DNA from: Hippasteria phrygiana
Lineage: Eukaryota > Echinodermata > Asteroidea > Valvatida > Goniasteridae
DNA: 64,000 bases
Assembly: GCA_037893225.1 (NCBI GenBank)
Contig: JAZGUH010000412.1
Location: forward strand, 124,001-188,000
Direction of reading: 5' to 3'
Part shown: piece after piece, positions 9,965 to 21,010 of the stretch
How positions within the stretch are numbered: the first letter of the stretch is position 1
How the letters are laid out: each line of letters starts with the position of its first letter
Program-made: the position numbers and the translations under genes
The notes under the pieces: generated by a model
Told to the model about the DNA's origin: nothing
Database searches by the model: none
The model's input: the letters and a program-made list of their open reading frames with translations, nothing else

Positions 9965-10004
9965 GAACGAAGCATGGAGGTGTTTCCTACCTCCATGAAC
10001 GAAG
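9965..10004 (+). mobile_element. 24-bp micro-insertion with perfect 8-bp target duplication
   Basis: GAACGAAG (9965-9972), a 24-bp insert (9973-9996) and GAACGAAG (9997-10004). The insert is a near-palindrome with ATGGAGGT at 9974 and ACCTCCAT at 9989, a 7-nt centre and one extra outer C. Removing insert plus one duplication restores the helicase frame, which supports true insertion. Eight-bp duplications are typical of hAT and P-type cut-and-paste elements. Confidence 0.85.
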
Positions 10005-10074
10005 TAACCGAATGCAAACAGGAGAAAGCGCTGATTATTGTCGTCGTGCCATTGAAAGCTCTGGCCGTTGATCA

Positions 10075-10113
10075 GTTACATCATGGAGGTATTAATACCT
10101 CCATGGTTACATC
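10075..10113 (+). mobile_element. 23-bp micro-insertion with perfect 8-bp target duplication
   Basis: GTTACATC (10075-10082), a 23-bp insert (10083-10105) and GTTACATC (10106-10113). The insert is a perfect palindrome from ATGGAGGTATT to AATACCTCCAT, with one extra outer G. It has the same ends as the 9973 insert, which in reverse complement also ends with the extra G. It again causes a frameshift in the helicase fragment. Confidence 0.87.
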
Positions 10114-10299
10114 GTGCTGAACATCTGGGACTGAAATTGGCAGAGATAACGTCTGATATTCCAGATCACATTGTTTGCCAGTCCAGAATCACTCTGCTCA
10201 GAACGTTAACTGACTAGTAAGTTATTACTTAAACATGAGTTTCCTCCAGTGCGCAAGCGCGATTATTCGTTTGACCCGCCTGTTAAATTATGCATGAGC

Positions 10300-10455
10300 A
10301 GGTCGCGCGCGCTCCCTTGCGAAATGCCAAGACGTTCTTAGCGATTTGGCCTTGGCGTGTGTTTGTGTGTAGCTAGAGGGCGCTGCCGTGCGCGCTGTAC
10401 CTCGCACCGCGCTAAGGACGTCTTGGAACCAAGACTAGCAGCGGTGCAGAAGTCG
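10300..10455 (-). repeat. Right inverted arm flanking the RecQ fragment
   Basis: Reverse-complement match to 9459-9612. Blocks include CTTGCGAAATG, CCAAGACGTTCTTAGCG, TTGGCCTTGGCGTGTG, TAGAGGGCGCTG and GCTAAGGACGTCTTGGAA. Divergence is visibly higher than in the younger repeats of this window. With the left arm it delimits a ~1-kb segment that may be a non-autonomous TIR element carrying the RecQ piece. Confidence 0.8.
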
Positions 10456-10887
10456 CGCTGAAGTTTACGGAGAGTGAAGGTTGGTGTGACAGCGTCAGGT
10501 GATTTGTAAGAGCAGAATCCGGTGCAACCGCAGTGGGTGTAGAATCAGCAGGCACGTTTCCGACGGCTATACCATAGTGATAGTTGTATGTGGAACAGTG
10601 CCATAGTGCTTTTTACATGCCCGTAGGGATCGACTTCTACTTGGTCGATTTCTTGGTGTACTAGAGTCTGTCAATATAGGGACAGAAAATAGAACGTAAC
10701 TCTGAGAGAGATAGGGAGAATTGTGGGCTAGGTTGTCGACTGTACTGTCCGAAGGTCACCTGTCAGAAGCACGGTGAGAGACTGGACAGGGAGAGAGCCG
10801 ACTGTTGCCCCGAAATCCCCTTTACTCGGAGTCAGAGTTAAACAGTAGCAATCCAAGGAGAGTTTGGTAATTTCAGGGAAGTTGCCC
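10456..10887. other. Non-coding spacer
   Basis: No gene, RNA or terminal-repeat signature recognised in this stretch. Confidence 0.5.
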
Positions 10888-11030
10888 AGTGCGGATTGCG
10901 GGTTGCGGATTGCAGATTGCGGATTGCATAGTGCGGATTGCGGAGTGAGGATTGCGGAGTGAGGATTGTGGATTGCGGATTGCATAGTGCGGATTGCGGA
11001 GTGCGGATTGCATAGTGCGGAGTGCGGATT
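10888..11030 (+). repeat. GCGGATTG / GCGGAGTG / GCATAGTG octamer array
   Basis: Tandem 7-9-bp words (GCGGATTGC, GCATAGTGC, GGAGTGAGGATT) with point variation over 143 bp. The Asn/Pro/His/Ser-repeat ORFs on the minus strand are translations of this array. Confidence 0.9.
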
Positions 11031-11137
11031 ATATAGGCGCACTTTATAATAATTGTACCACTATAATCGAAACCCAATTGTGTAAATAAGATGAATCCCA
11101 TTGATTGAAGAGAATAATAATAAATCAGTTCCCATTG

Positions 11138-11529
11138 CCCTTACAAAAATCTCCCATGGCGTTTTCCCATGGCGATTTCCCATGGGATATCGCCATGGGA
11201 TCCCATTGGAAATCGCCATGGGGTTCATCATAGGGTTTTGGACATGGTGTTTCGCCATGGGAAATTTTTTCCCATGTGCCCCATGGTGTTTTCCCCATGT
11301 GCCCCATGGTGTTTTCCCCATGTGCCCAATGGTGTTTTCCCCATGTGCCCCATGGTGTTTTCCCCCACGTGCCCCATGGTGTTTTCCCCACGTGCCCCAT
11401 GGTGTTTTCCCCACGTGCCCCATGGTGTTTTCCCCACGTGCCCCATGGTGTTTTCCCCACGTGCCCCATGGTGTTTTCCCCACGTGCCCCATGGTGTTTT
11501 CCCCACGTGCCCCATGGTGTTTTCCCCAC
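11138..11529 (+). repeat. CCATGG minisatellite with 23-bp core array
   Basis: Starts with CCCTTACAAAAATCTCCC (11138). A degenerate zone of CCATGGCGTTTTCC / CCATGGGATATCG words follows, then from about 11272 an array of 23-bp units (CCCCATGGTGTTTTCCCCA plus YGTG) with about 11 copies. Early units carry CATGTG and later ones CACGTG, so the array has two homogenised blocks. Every unit contains an NcoI-type palindrome CCATGG. The 23-bp period leaves all frames open; none is a gene. Confidence 0.93.
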
Positions 11530-12917
11530 AAACTCAGTGATTCATTACAGGACAAGATTAAAATACTCTGGACAAAACTAAATGTTGTATCCAGAACTGT
11601 GATTGTGAAGAAATTAAACACATTTTAAAATGGCCTGCTTTACACCAGTTTCAAATTTGATCTCAACTTTGCGAGACATGTGCCCTATCATTTAAAAGAA
11701 GATGCACTGTACATGCATTCCTATGGTATTGTTTCTGTTGAACTTTTATGTGAAAATTATCTTGTGTAACTTTTCTGTGGAAATTTTTACTATGTAAATC
11801 ACAAAGCATGTGCAGCCAACTGTGAAAATAAGTTAAAACGTGATAATTTCTTAATTTTCCATTGTCGTAGGCCATGCACTATTATAGATTTTTAATTCAT
11901 ATTTTTAACAAACAATGAAATTCAACTCTTTTTTGAAAGATTATGAAGTACTCTTGTGGATCTGCCCATCAATGAAGCTTGGTAGGTTGTCAGTTCCAAG
12001 CACAGCATCCCCTTGTAGATAATCAGCTTTAGTTCCTTCGTGCTCCTCTTCAAGTGATGAAACACACCACTGTGCAAGGAAAAAGCACAAAATAAAAAAA
12101 ATATGAGACAAATTTGAAATAAGTTGGTTAACACAATTTTATTTATTTTCTAAGTTTCTAGAGAGGGACAGCCTCTAGTCGGCAATGTGCAAAATAATTC
12201 CAATAACCCTAACACTTGTACAGTTCAGATATTTAAACAATCTCAAGCTATTACTTCAAGTAACATTTCGCAGTTTCAAAATTAATAATTTTAGTTTTCA
12301 AGGAGTTTAAAGTAGCCCTGATCAAAAAATCTTGTTTTATTTTGTACATGTATGCAAGTGAACCCTTTTTAAATCTGCCAGAAAAATTGGGCAACATAAA
12401 CGTGGTTAGCATCATGTTGTTTTCAACAAAGGAAAGAGGCCCTTATTATTACGTCTACTTTTTACATCACGGTAGGCAAAATTTTCTGGAATGGATGCTC
12501 CCATACATGTATTTTTTAAGATGTCTTTCACTGACATTAACGATTCAAAACATGCTATAGCCTAGACTAGTTTAACAATAGGACTAAATAGGCTTGGTGT
12601 AGGACTACAGTATTTCCTCTCTTCTCTTCTTTATAATTATGGCATTTATTAATAAGCCAAAAAAATGCTGTTTCTTTGAGAAGCAAAAAAGGAGGCAGCC
12701 TCGAAAGATAGAGTACAGCAAGCAGAAATTCCTCCATGGTTTGATCGGCCGACTTTGTACCCAATTTCCGGACATCCCCATTTTGCCATTTAATTTCAAA
12801 ATTCAAGACAGGCCTACTAAAATCTTTGTTCAAATATTCAACTAAATTAGGCTTAACCTAAAGCTCATCAAGGGATATTCCTTCCTCCATGGTTTAGCCA
12901 ACACTCCAACAAAAGTT
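11530..12917. other. AT-rich non-coding stretch
   Basis: Unique-looking AT-rich DNA. Short ORFs of 60-90 codons are present on both strands, but none shows a recognisable domain or supported start. A 14-mer TTCCTCCATGGTTT occurs twice (about 12726 and 12882). Confidence 0.55.
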
Positions 12918-12943
12918 GGGGGGGGGGGGGGGGGGGGGGGGGG
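12918..12943 (+). repeat. Poly-G tract (26 nt)
   Basis: Uninterrupted run of 26 G. Its true length is unreliable in any assembly. Confidence 0.9.
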
Positions 12944-13974
12944 AGTCGGAGTGTGCATGCCGTGCCACCGTACACCTGGCCGGGTCCCCACGCACGTACA
13001 TGACAGGTATGCTATACCTTATGCCGGCTAATAATAATATACATGCACATACAAGTTACAACGGACATAAAAAATAAACGATGGGGCACTGTGCGTACAT
13101 GCCAAATAAATCGTTCAAATGTCACGAAAATGACCTTAATAAACTCACCATTACATGCAGTAAATGCTCCCATGTCACCCAGGATCTAATGTTCCATCAG
13201 ATGTTGAGATTTCGGCGCAGATACGACAAACAATTGCAGCAAAAAACGGCTGTATCTTGGCTTGAATTGTCCCGTATATCGAACACGTTCAAATCCTGTC
13301 CGCGATCGAGACCGCTTAACATATTGATATTCCTACGCATGGCCGGGGGGGGGGGGGGGGGGGGGGGGGGGGTTGCACATAAAAATGCACAGCTATCTCC
13401 CCATTATCCTGTGATTTTGGTCAAGCCTTGATCATCAAAGTATTATTTTTAATTCAATACATCAATATAGAATTGGTAGCACTTGTACACAAATATTCTG
13501 CTCCAAGTGACGCACTATATATGCCGTTGCGCGCATGTATACATGTACATGTGTAGTGCAATATGCACGTACGTACGTACGTACACATATATGTATGCAG
13601 CTGGCTTGTGACTACATGTGTACATCAATGCAATCGCTTTCATGATGACTTAGACTTGTTTCAAGTCGGGAATTGTCTTGTAAAAACTAACGGGTAATCA
13701 GCAGTTTCATTGTTGTTTTTATTGTGTGCGGGCAATTTCACTTCTTGTACATAAACACTGGTAGAATTTATATACAATACATTTGTTGTAACTTTGGAGA
13801 AAAAAGATTAATTCGATTTTAAACATTTTGTATCGACTTTTATATATTGTTTTGATAACTTAGACTTGTTTCAAGTCTGGAATTGTAGCGTGAAGACTGA
13901 TCGAACGGTTAATTAGGAAAACAGTGTGACAAGTGAAATAAAAAATTTATGAATTCGTATCGGATCCCATATGC
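12944..13974. other. Non-coding stretch with poly-G (28 nt) and (ACGT)n
   Basis: Holds a 28-G run at 13345-13372, an (ACGT)n microsatellite at 13567-13584, and two occurrences of the 14-mer TTAGACTTGTTTCAAGTC near 13649 and 13859 that are each partly palindromic (GACTTG...CAAGTC). The 116-codon ORF across the poly-G has no recognisable domain. Confidence 0.6.
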
Positions 13975-14500
13975 TGCTGCTCAACAATTGAGCATTCGAA
14001 TCACGTAAAATCCAATTACTATACATCCCTTAAGGTTAACATTAATTAAAATTAATTAACCCATTGACTCATCCAATTAAGTTCAGTTAATACATTTCTT
14101 GAAAATGTTACATTTAAACAATTCAAACTTTAAAGTCCTGCATAAAGTTGAATTCTCATGGAATTCCACATGCTGTTGAACAAAAATCCAATGAATCACA
14201 TCGATTTCCCATTGAAATTAATGGAACCCATTTAATGCATCCCTTAAGTCTAGTTGATACATTCCTTAAAAAAACACTTCCCCGTTGAAAACCTAGTCAT
14301 CCCGTTGGATTCTTACCTGATCCCATATACTCCAGTTGAAGAAGGGTGTGACCCATTGAATTCCATAAGGTCCCATTAGGTCCAGTTAATACATCTCTTC
14401 AGGTTATAATGAATTTCCCATTGAAATAAAGGGATCCCGTTCAGTCCCATTGACACCCGTAAGCACCAGTTGGGTCCTATTAAAGTTTTCAATGGGACAC
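13975..14500 (+). repeat. Degenerate CCCATTGAA / CATCCCTTAAG repeat field
   Basis: Recurring words CCCATTGAA, CATCCCTTAAG, AGTTAATACAT and CCAATGAATCACAT reappear at irregular spacing (for example 14022, 14091, 14208, 14238, 14393). It grades into the CCATGGTGTT field that follows, as if both derive from one older satellite. Confidence 0.65.
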
Positions 14501-15078
14501 AATGGGATTCAACTGGAATTTTCTCCTGGTTCCAATAACTCTGCATGGTGTTCCCATGGGCCACCATGGTGTTTGTATAACTGTCCATGGGGTTCGCATG
14601 GTCCACCATGGTGTCTTAGGGGACCACCATGGTGTTTTGTAATACTTCATGGTGTTCAAACAAATACACATGGGGTTCCAATAACTCTGCATGGTGTTGC
14701 CATGGGCCACCATGGGGTTCGTGTAACTGTCCATGGTGTTCGCATGGTCCACCATGGTGTTTCAGGAGACCACCATGGTGTTTCAGGAGACCACCATGGT
14801 GTTTCAGGAGACCACCATGGTGTTTCAGGAGACCACCATGGTGTTTCAGGAGACCACCATGGTGCTTTGTAATACTTCATGGTGTTCCCATGGTGTTCCA
14901 ATAACTCTGTATGGTGTTCCCATGGGGCACCATGGCGTTCCTATTATTGTACATGGTGTTCACATGGGCTACCATGGTATTTTTAGCGACCACCATGAGT
15001 ACATCCAAAATCCCAATGGGATCCCCATGGTGTCCCATGGGGATCCCATGGCGATGCCATGGGACATTTTTGTAAGGG
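14501..15078 (+). repeat. CCATGGTGTT repeat field with 21-bp core array
   Basis: Irregular units of ACCATGGTGTT, GTTCCAATAACTCTGCATGG and CATGGGCCACCATGG. From about 14752 to 14862 there is an array of 21-bp units (CACCATGGTGTTTCAGGAGAC), five to six copies and in phase with codons. The field ends with CCATGGCGATGCCATGGGAC and then ATTTTTGTAAGGG at 15066-15078, the inverted form of the start of the 11138 field. Confidence 0.9.
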
Positions 15079-16618
15079 TGATCTTGCCAACAATCCTTGT
15101 TGCCCTGTAATTGGTTATTACTGCGTACGAGTCAACAGGGTCGACCCACGTACCAATCGACGGCGGTACATTTCCACCAAAACGAATCCATATCCCTGGG
15201 CCTTTAGATTGCTCGTCAATTTCAGAGGGCCGAGGCAGAGTTTAGGTTTAGGTTGGGAGACTGATCGCCACAGATGGAGATAGCTTTCCTGAACTGGTAA
15301 ACCTTTAGACTGGCTCGTTAGAAAATTACGCCACAATACGTATGGTGGGGACTCGTATATTTCCTCACATGCATTTATGTATTACCCTCATTGAAGACAG
15401 AAGGTTTTTTGATCTTACGAAGTCCGGTCGAACTGTTTTTGCTTGAATTTCTTCAGTGTCCATACCTCAGTCACCACAAGGCAGAAGCGTTACACGCTTT
15501 GCATATACCAAATGACGCATAGTTGACTGGCTTTCGTGTAAAACTGGGGCTGTACCCCTCTTCTCACGGGGAACGTCTTTGGGTTTTCACACTCTGGAAT
15601 CCCTTGTGTGGTGCAGCGTTTAGTTAAGTTCCACGAGCTGGAAACCCTAGCTGCAGTGTGACAACTTGCAGATGAGAGCCAGGCTACAGGCCCGTAATCT
15701 GTGGGGAGGGGGGTTCGGGGGGTTCCCCCCGCTTGGTGACAAGTCCCGTTAAAAAATAAAAAATTATAATAATATATAAAAACTTTTAAAAAAACATCGC
15801 CTCCCACAAAATCCACACAACCCCAAAATTGTTCAGAAAAAGAATAACTCTCGCCTTTGAATTGTAAACACAAGTTTTTTTGTTCAATCAAGCAATCCCG
15901 GCGTCCGACACTTAAGCAATTTGTGGTACGTTCACAATGTTTGGGATATGCAAAAAGTTCCACTTGACGAGCCCCCATTCTCGGGCAGGAATGGGCGTGG
16001 CATATTGTGTCTATTTTGAGGTCAATATTGAACAGAAATGGTGAATGTCCAAAAACGTTGGTTCTCTTGATCCAGAGCAGATCACGTTGTGGATACTCAG
16101 TTCATTCTTGGTAGATTTCCGGTTGTGGGGGCAGCGCCTCCAAGTTGAGCGTTCTCGGACCGTCAATTTATGGCTCAAATCATATGGAACTTGAAGCAAC
16201 GCGATTTAAAGGTGACAGTTATGCCAATGTGTTAACAATGAAAATAAGAATATTGGTATTATAGTGGCTCACTCAAAAGGGCGGCAGGGAGGTGTTTAAG
16301 GCAAGATGTGTCGTTTTTTCCTACGGCGACATGTATGGGGCGTATTTTTCTGCGAAGTATACATCAACACAATATGTAAAGGCGTCAGAAGAAGCCTTAA
16401 ACAAGCTACAATCCTGGACAAAACTCGTTGGGACACCCCCCCCCCCCCCCACCCCAATCATTGTTGGTTCGGTGTGGTTAAAAGTCGACGATTGAGGAAA
16501 CTCGTGCGCAGAAAAAATTGTTATTGGCGCCAAATTCCCTAACAACGGACATCAACACTGACCGGGGGAAGGGGGGTGGTGGTCTACTGTTGAGGCGTCC
16601 CAAGAGTTTTGTCTAAGA
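15079..16618. other. Non-coding stretch, low-complexity G/C patches
   Basis: No supported gene. A GGGGGGTTCGGGGGGTTCCCCCC patch sits around 15700-15730 and a poly-C run at about 16435-16450. The 162-codon minus-strand ORF at 15490-15978 shows no recognisable domain and crosses these patches, so I do not call it. Confidence 0.55.
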
Positions 16619-17083
16619 TTGTATGAGATTTTTTGGCAACTTTTTCTATAATGTAAATGTCGGTATTTGTGGGATACTTAACGAATCCCTCCCTTCATTC
16701 TTCTACCAATGAACAATCATTGTCTCCTTCTTGCCCTTCGCACACAACAATCACGATGCTGAGTGGGTTTGTCGTTTTTAATGAAAAGGTGTTTCGCATT
16801 TGAAAAATTACGTCACACTATACTACAATCAGTTGCAACCCGAATACAGGTCATTGTTGCACTTTTAATCCGTCCGTTGTGAGGAGGTAGGGTGGCTGCT
16901 CCCCAGGCCCAAGGAGTTCAATGTGAATATTAAAATAAATTGGGATGTCAGAGTGTTAAAAAAATGCTCTTGGGGAAGGTAATTTATAGAGAAAAGTCAA
17001 CTTTCGCCCAAACAAATATTCACACAATAATGTCTTGTTGATTTTCACTTGCGTGTGTCAAACGGAACTCGCCACATCAGAGC

Positions 17084-17141
17084 GGGGGGGGGGGGGGGGG
17101 GGGGGGAGGTGGAGGGAGGGGGGAGGGAGGGGGGGGGGGGG
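17084..17141 (+). repeat. G-rich tract of the 1.5-kb unit (copy 1)
   Basis: Poly-G interrupted by GGAGGTGGAGGGAGG words. It can form G-quadruplexes. The equivalent tracts are at 18585-18653 (+) and 20941-21009 (C-rich, inverted). Confidence 0.9.
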
Positions 17142-18584
17142 CTGGACGTTTTCGTATCCCCAAATCACAAACTTTTTCCACCGCCTAGGGGCCTTGACTT
17201 TGTCATATGTTTCACACTTTGTTGTCGTATAGATTGGGGATAACCAGTTTCCGTCACTCATAGTCTTATTATGTGGCTGTTTATATATAATATTAATTGT
17301 TTAAAGCCAGAAACAAGGCCGTATAAATAGATGCCGTTTCATTTAATCACGTCTTCAATTCAAGAAGTTCATTTAAAAGCCTCTCAGCTAGGACAGTTCA
17401 TTAGAGTAACGATTTCATTCTTTTTACATGCGATCTGCACCAAAACAGACACAACTGTCAAAACGTGGAGTATTCGCGTACGGTTGCCACCGATTCACCA
17501 TACTATTTTCCATGTCAATCTGGAGACAAAACCTATATTAGCCATGCAGCCCGCTGCCTGGCAGTAAACAAAAGTACAGGAATAATACGCAGAGGCTCCT
17601 AACATTTCTTATTCACTCATTTACATATTGTGGACATGAAGTCCAACGATTATCCATAACAACAAAGTTATACAAGAAGAAAGAGACAGTCTTTTATGTA
17701 ACGCTATGTTGAATCGTTGAGCACATGTCGTTGAGCACATGTATGTCAGTAGAGGGCGCTTTAACTTCACAATTGTTTGGTCATCTGATCTGAAGAAACG
17801 GACACATATCTCACAAGAGAAGCAGTCACAGCCATACATATAAACTTGGGAAATCGATATATCTATGCTTCTTTTGTGACGAAATTAAAATGGTATACTT
17901 GGGACAGGGAACTTGAAACAGTATAATCGACCCCGCATTATTATTAATGTTAGTGTTTCATTAGTGTTTATTCCTACAGAAAGGATAACGGATATATTGC
18001 ATGGGCACAAACAAAACCTGGAGGTGCATGTATATGCCAAACCCATCCCCGAAAATGGAAATACAGAAGTGTGCGAAAATTCTCCCTGACTCAGACATCC
18101 TAGGCCAAAACTCAGACTGTATGAGATTTTTTGGCAACTTTTTCTATAATGTAAATGTCGGTATTTGTGGGATACTTAACGAATCCCTCCCTTCATTCTT
18201 CTACCAATGAACAATCATTGTCTCCTTCTTGCCCTTCGCACACAACAATCACGATGCTGAGTGGGTTTGTCGTTTTTAATGGAAAGGTGTTTCGCATTTG
18301 AAAAATTGCGTCACACTATACTACAATCAGTTGCAACCCGAATACAGGTCATTGTTGCACTTTTAATCCGTCCGTTGTGAGGAGGTAGGGTGGCTGCTCC
18401 CCAGGCCCAAGGAGTTCAATGTGAATATTAAAATAAATTGGGATGTCAGAGTGTTAAACAAATGCTCTTGGGGAAGGTAATTTATAGAGAAAAGTCAACT
18501 TTCGCCAAAAATAATATTCACACAATAATTTTGTCTTGTTGATTTTCACTTGCGTGTGTCAAACGGAACTCGCCACACCAGAGC

Positions 18585-18653
18585 GGGGGGGGGGGGGGGG
18601 GGAGGTGGAGGGAGGGGGGAGGGAGGTGGAGGGAGGGGGGGGGGGGGGGGGGG
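18585..18653 (+). repeat. G-rich tract of the 1.5-kb unit (copy 2)
   Basis: Same position in the unit as 17084-17141, with a different internal arrangement of GGAGG words. This indicates fast slippage relative to the flanking unit. Confidence 0.9.
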
Positions 18654-19963
18654 CTGGACGTTTTCGTATCCCCAAATCACAAACTTTTTCCACCGCCTAG
18701 GGGCCTTGACTTTGTCATATGTTTCACACTTTGTTGTCGTATAGATTGGGGATAACCAGTTTCCGTCACTCATAGTCTTACTATGTGGCTGTTTATATAT
18801 AATATTAATTGTTTAAAGCCAGAAACAAGGCCGTATAAATAGATGCCGTTTCATTTAATCACGTCTTCAATTCAAGAAGTTCATTTTAAAAGCCTCTCAG
18901 CTAGACAGTTCATTAGAGTAACGATTTCATTCTTTTTACATGCGATCTGCACCAAAACAGACACAACTGTCAAAACGTGGAGTATTCGCGTACGGTTGCC
19001 ATCGATTCACCATACTATTTTCCATGTCAATCTGAGACAAAACCTATATTAGCCATGCAGCCCGCTGCCTGGCAGTAAACAAAAGTACAGGAATAATACG
19101 CAGAGGCTCCTAACATTTCTTATTCACTCATTTACATATTGTGGACATGAAGTCCAACGATGATCCATAACAACAAAGTTATACAAGAAGAAAGAGACAG
19201 TCTTTTATGTAACGCTATGGTGAATCGTTGAGCACATGTATTTCAGTAGAGGGCGCTTTAACTTCACAATTGTTTGGTCATCTGATCTGAAGAAACGGAC
19301 ACATATCTCACAAGAGAAGCAGTCACAGCCATACATATAAACTTGGGAAATCGATATATCTATGCTTCTTTTGTGACGAAATTAAAATGGTATATACTTG
19401 GGACAGGGAACTTGAAACAGTATAATCGACCTCGCATTATTATTAATGTTAGTGTTTCATTAGTGTTTATTCCTACAGAAAGGATAACGGATATATTGCA
19501 TGGGCACACAAAAAACCTGGAGGTGCATGTATATGCCAAACCCAACCCCGAAAATGGAAATACAGAAGTGTGCGAAAATTCTCCCTGACTCAGACATCCT
19601 AGGCCAAAACTCAGACTGTATGAGATGTTTTGGCAACTTTTTCTATAATGTAAATGTCGGTATTTGTGGGATACTTAACGAATCCCTCCCTTCATTCTTC
19701 TACCAATGAACAATCATTGTCTCCTTCTTGCCCTTCGCACACAACAATCACGATGCTGAGTGGGTTTGTCGTTTTTAATGAAAAGGTGTTTCGCATTTGA
19801 AAAATTACGTCACACTATACTACAATCAGTTGCAACCCAAATACAGGTCATTGTTGCACTTTTAATCCGTCCCTTGTGAGGAGATAGGGTGGCTGCTCCC
19901 CAGGCCCAAAGAGTTCAATGTGAATATTAAAATAAATTGGGATGTCAGAGTGTTAAAGAAATG

Positions 19964-20974
19964 CCAAAACATCTCATACAGTCTGAGTTCTGGCCTAGGA
20001 TGTCTGAGTCAGGGAGAATTTTCGCACACTTCTGTATTTCCATTTTCGGGGTTGGGTTTGGCATATACATGCACCTCCAGGTTTTTCTTGTGCCCATGCA
20101 ATATATCCGTTATCCTTTCTGTAGGAATAAACACTAATGAAACACTAACATTAATAATAATGCGGGGTCGATTATACTGTTTTAAGTTCCCTGTCCCAAG
20201 TATACCATTTTAATTTCGTCACAAAAGAAGCATAGATATATCGATTTCCCAAGTTTATATGTATGGCTGTGACTGCTTCTCTTGTGAGATATGTGTCCGT
20301 TTCTTCAGATCAGATGACCAAACAATTGTGAAGTTAAAGCGCCCTCTACTGACATACATGTGCTCAACGATTCACCATAGCGTTACATAAAAGACTGTCT
20401 CTTTCTTCTTGTATAACTTTGTTGTTATGGATCATCGTTGGACTTCATGTCCACAATATGTAAATGAGTGAATAAGAAATGTTAGGAGCCTCTGCGTATT
20501 ATTCCTGTACTTTTGTTTACTGCCAGGCAGCGGGCTGCATGGCTAATATAGGTTTTGTCTCAGATTGACATGGAAAATAGTATGGTGAATCGATGGCAAC
20601 CGTAGCGAATACTCCACGTTTTGACAGTTGTGTCTGTTTTGGTGCAGATCGCATGTAAACAAAATGAAATCGTTACTCTAATGAACTGTCTAGCTGAGAG
20701 GCTTTTAAAATGAGCTTCTTGAATTGAAGACGTGATTAAATGAAACGGCATCTATTTATACGGCCTTGTTTCTGGCTTTAAACAATTAATATTATATATA
20801 AACAGCCACATAGTAAGACTATGAGTGACGGAAACTGGTTATCCCCAATCTATACGACAACAAAGTGTGAAACATATGACAAAGTCAAGGCCCCTAGGCG
20901 GTGGAAAAAGTTTGTGATTTGGGGATACGAAAACGTCCAGCCCCCTCCCCCTCCCTCCACCTCCCTCCCTCACC

Positions 20975-21010
<36 letters not shown>

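Larger units (their letters stand above)
9768..10217 (+). pseudogene. RecQ-like DNA helicase, N-terminal fragment, disrupted
   Basis: Reads as the start of a superfamily-2 RecQ-type 3'-5' DNA helicase. It has an upstream Gln motif (FGKLKSHQISAIHQF), Walker A in LPTGFGKSVIFQ, then motif Ia in LIIVVVPLKALAVDQL. Two short insertions shift the frame: after residue ~68 (at 9973) and inside the motif Ia region (at 10083). Past 10170 similarity fades, and a TAG occurs at 10215-10217, before any DEAH box. No ATG fits the frame, so the 5' end is missing. RecQ-like genes are often carried by, or scattered as pseudogenes with, transposons in marine invertebrates. The flanking inverted arms suggest capture by a TIR element. 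Not functional. Confidence 0.8.
16619..19963 (+). repeat. 1.5-kb non-coding unit in direct tandem (2.2 copies)
   Basis: The mark TGTATGAGATTTTTTGGCAA occurs at 16620 and 18118, and again with one change at 19617, giving periods of about 1498 and 1499 bp. The third copy stops after about 345 bp. Each full unit contains a G-rich tract, a TAGAGGGCGCTTTAACTTCAC segment, and no long ORF. Copies are very similar, with small indels. Confidence 0.93.

Noticed and set aside
11061..11628. ORFs of 95-186 codons across the CCATGG array on both strands
   Set aside because: The 23-bp period cycles through all frames with no stops. The peptides are pure repeat translations.
12726..12895. Two TTCCTCCATGGTTT words as further copies of the ATGGAGGT micro-insertion
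   Set aside because: They lack the inverted partner, the ACCTCCATG boundary and flanking 8-bp duplications.
14450..15110. ORFs rich in GVSGDHH or CFRRPPW repeats
   Set aside because: These are translations of a 21-bp minisatellite and do not show any protein family feature.
15490..15978. 162-codon minus-strand ORF
   Set aside because: It crosses G/C-rich low-complexity DNA and has no recognisable domain, no support for its start and no neighbour context.
17035..17261. Gly-rich or Pro-rich ORFs over the G-tracts
   Set aside because: They arise from poly-G/poly-C microsatellites and vary in frame between copies.
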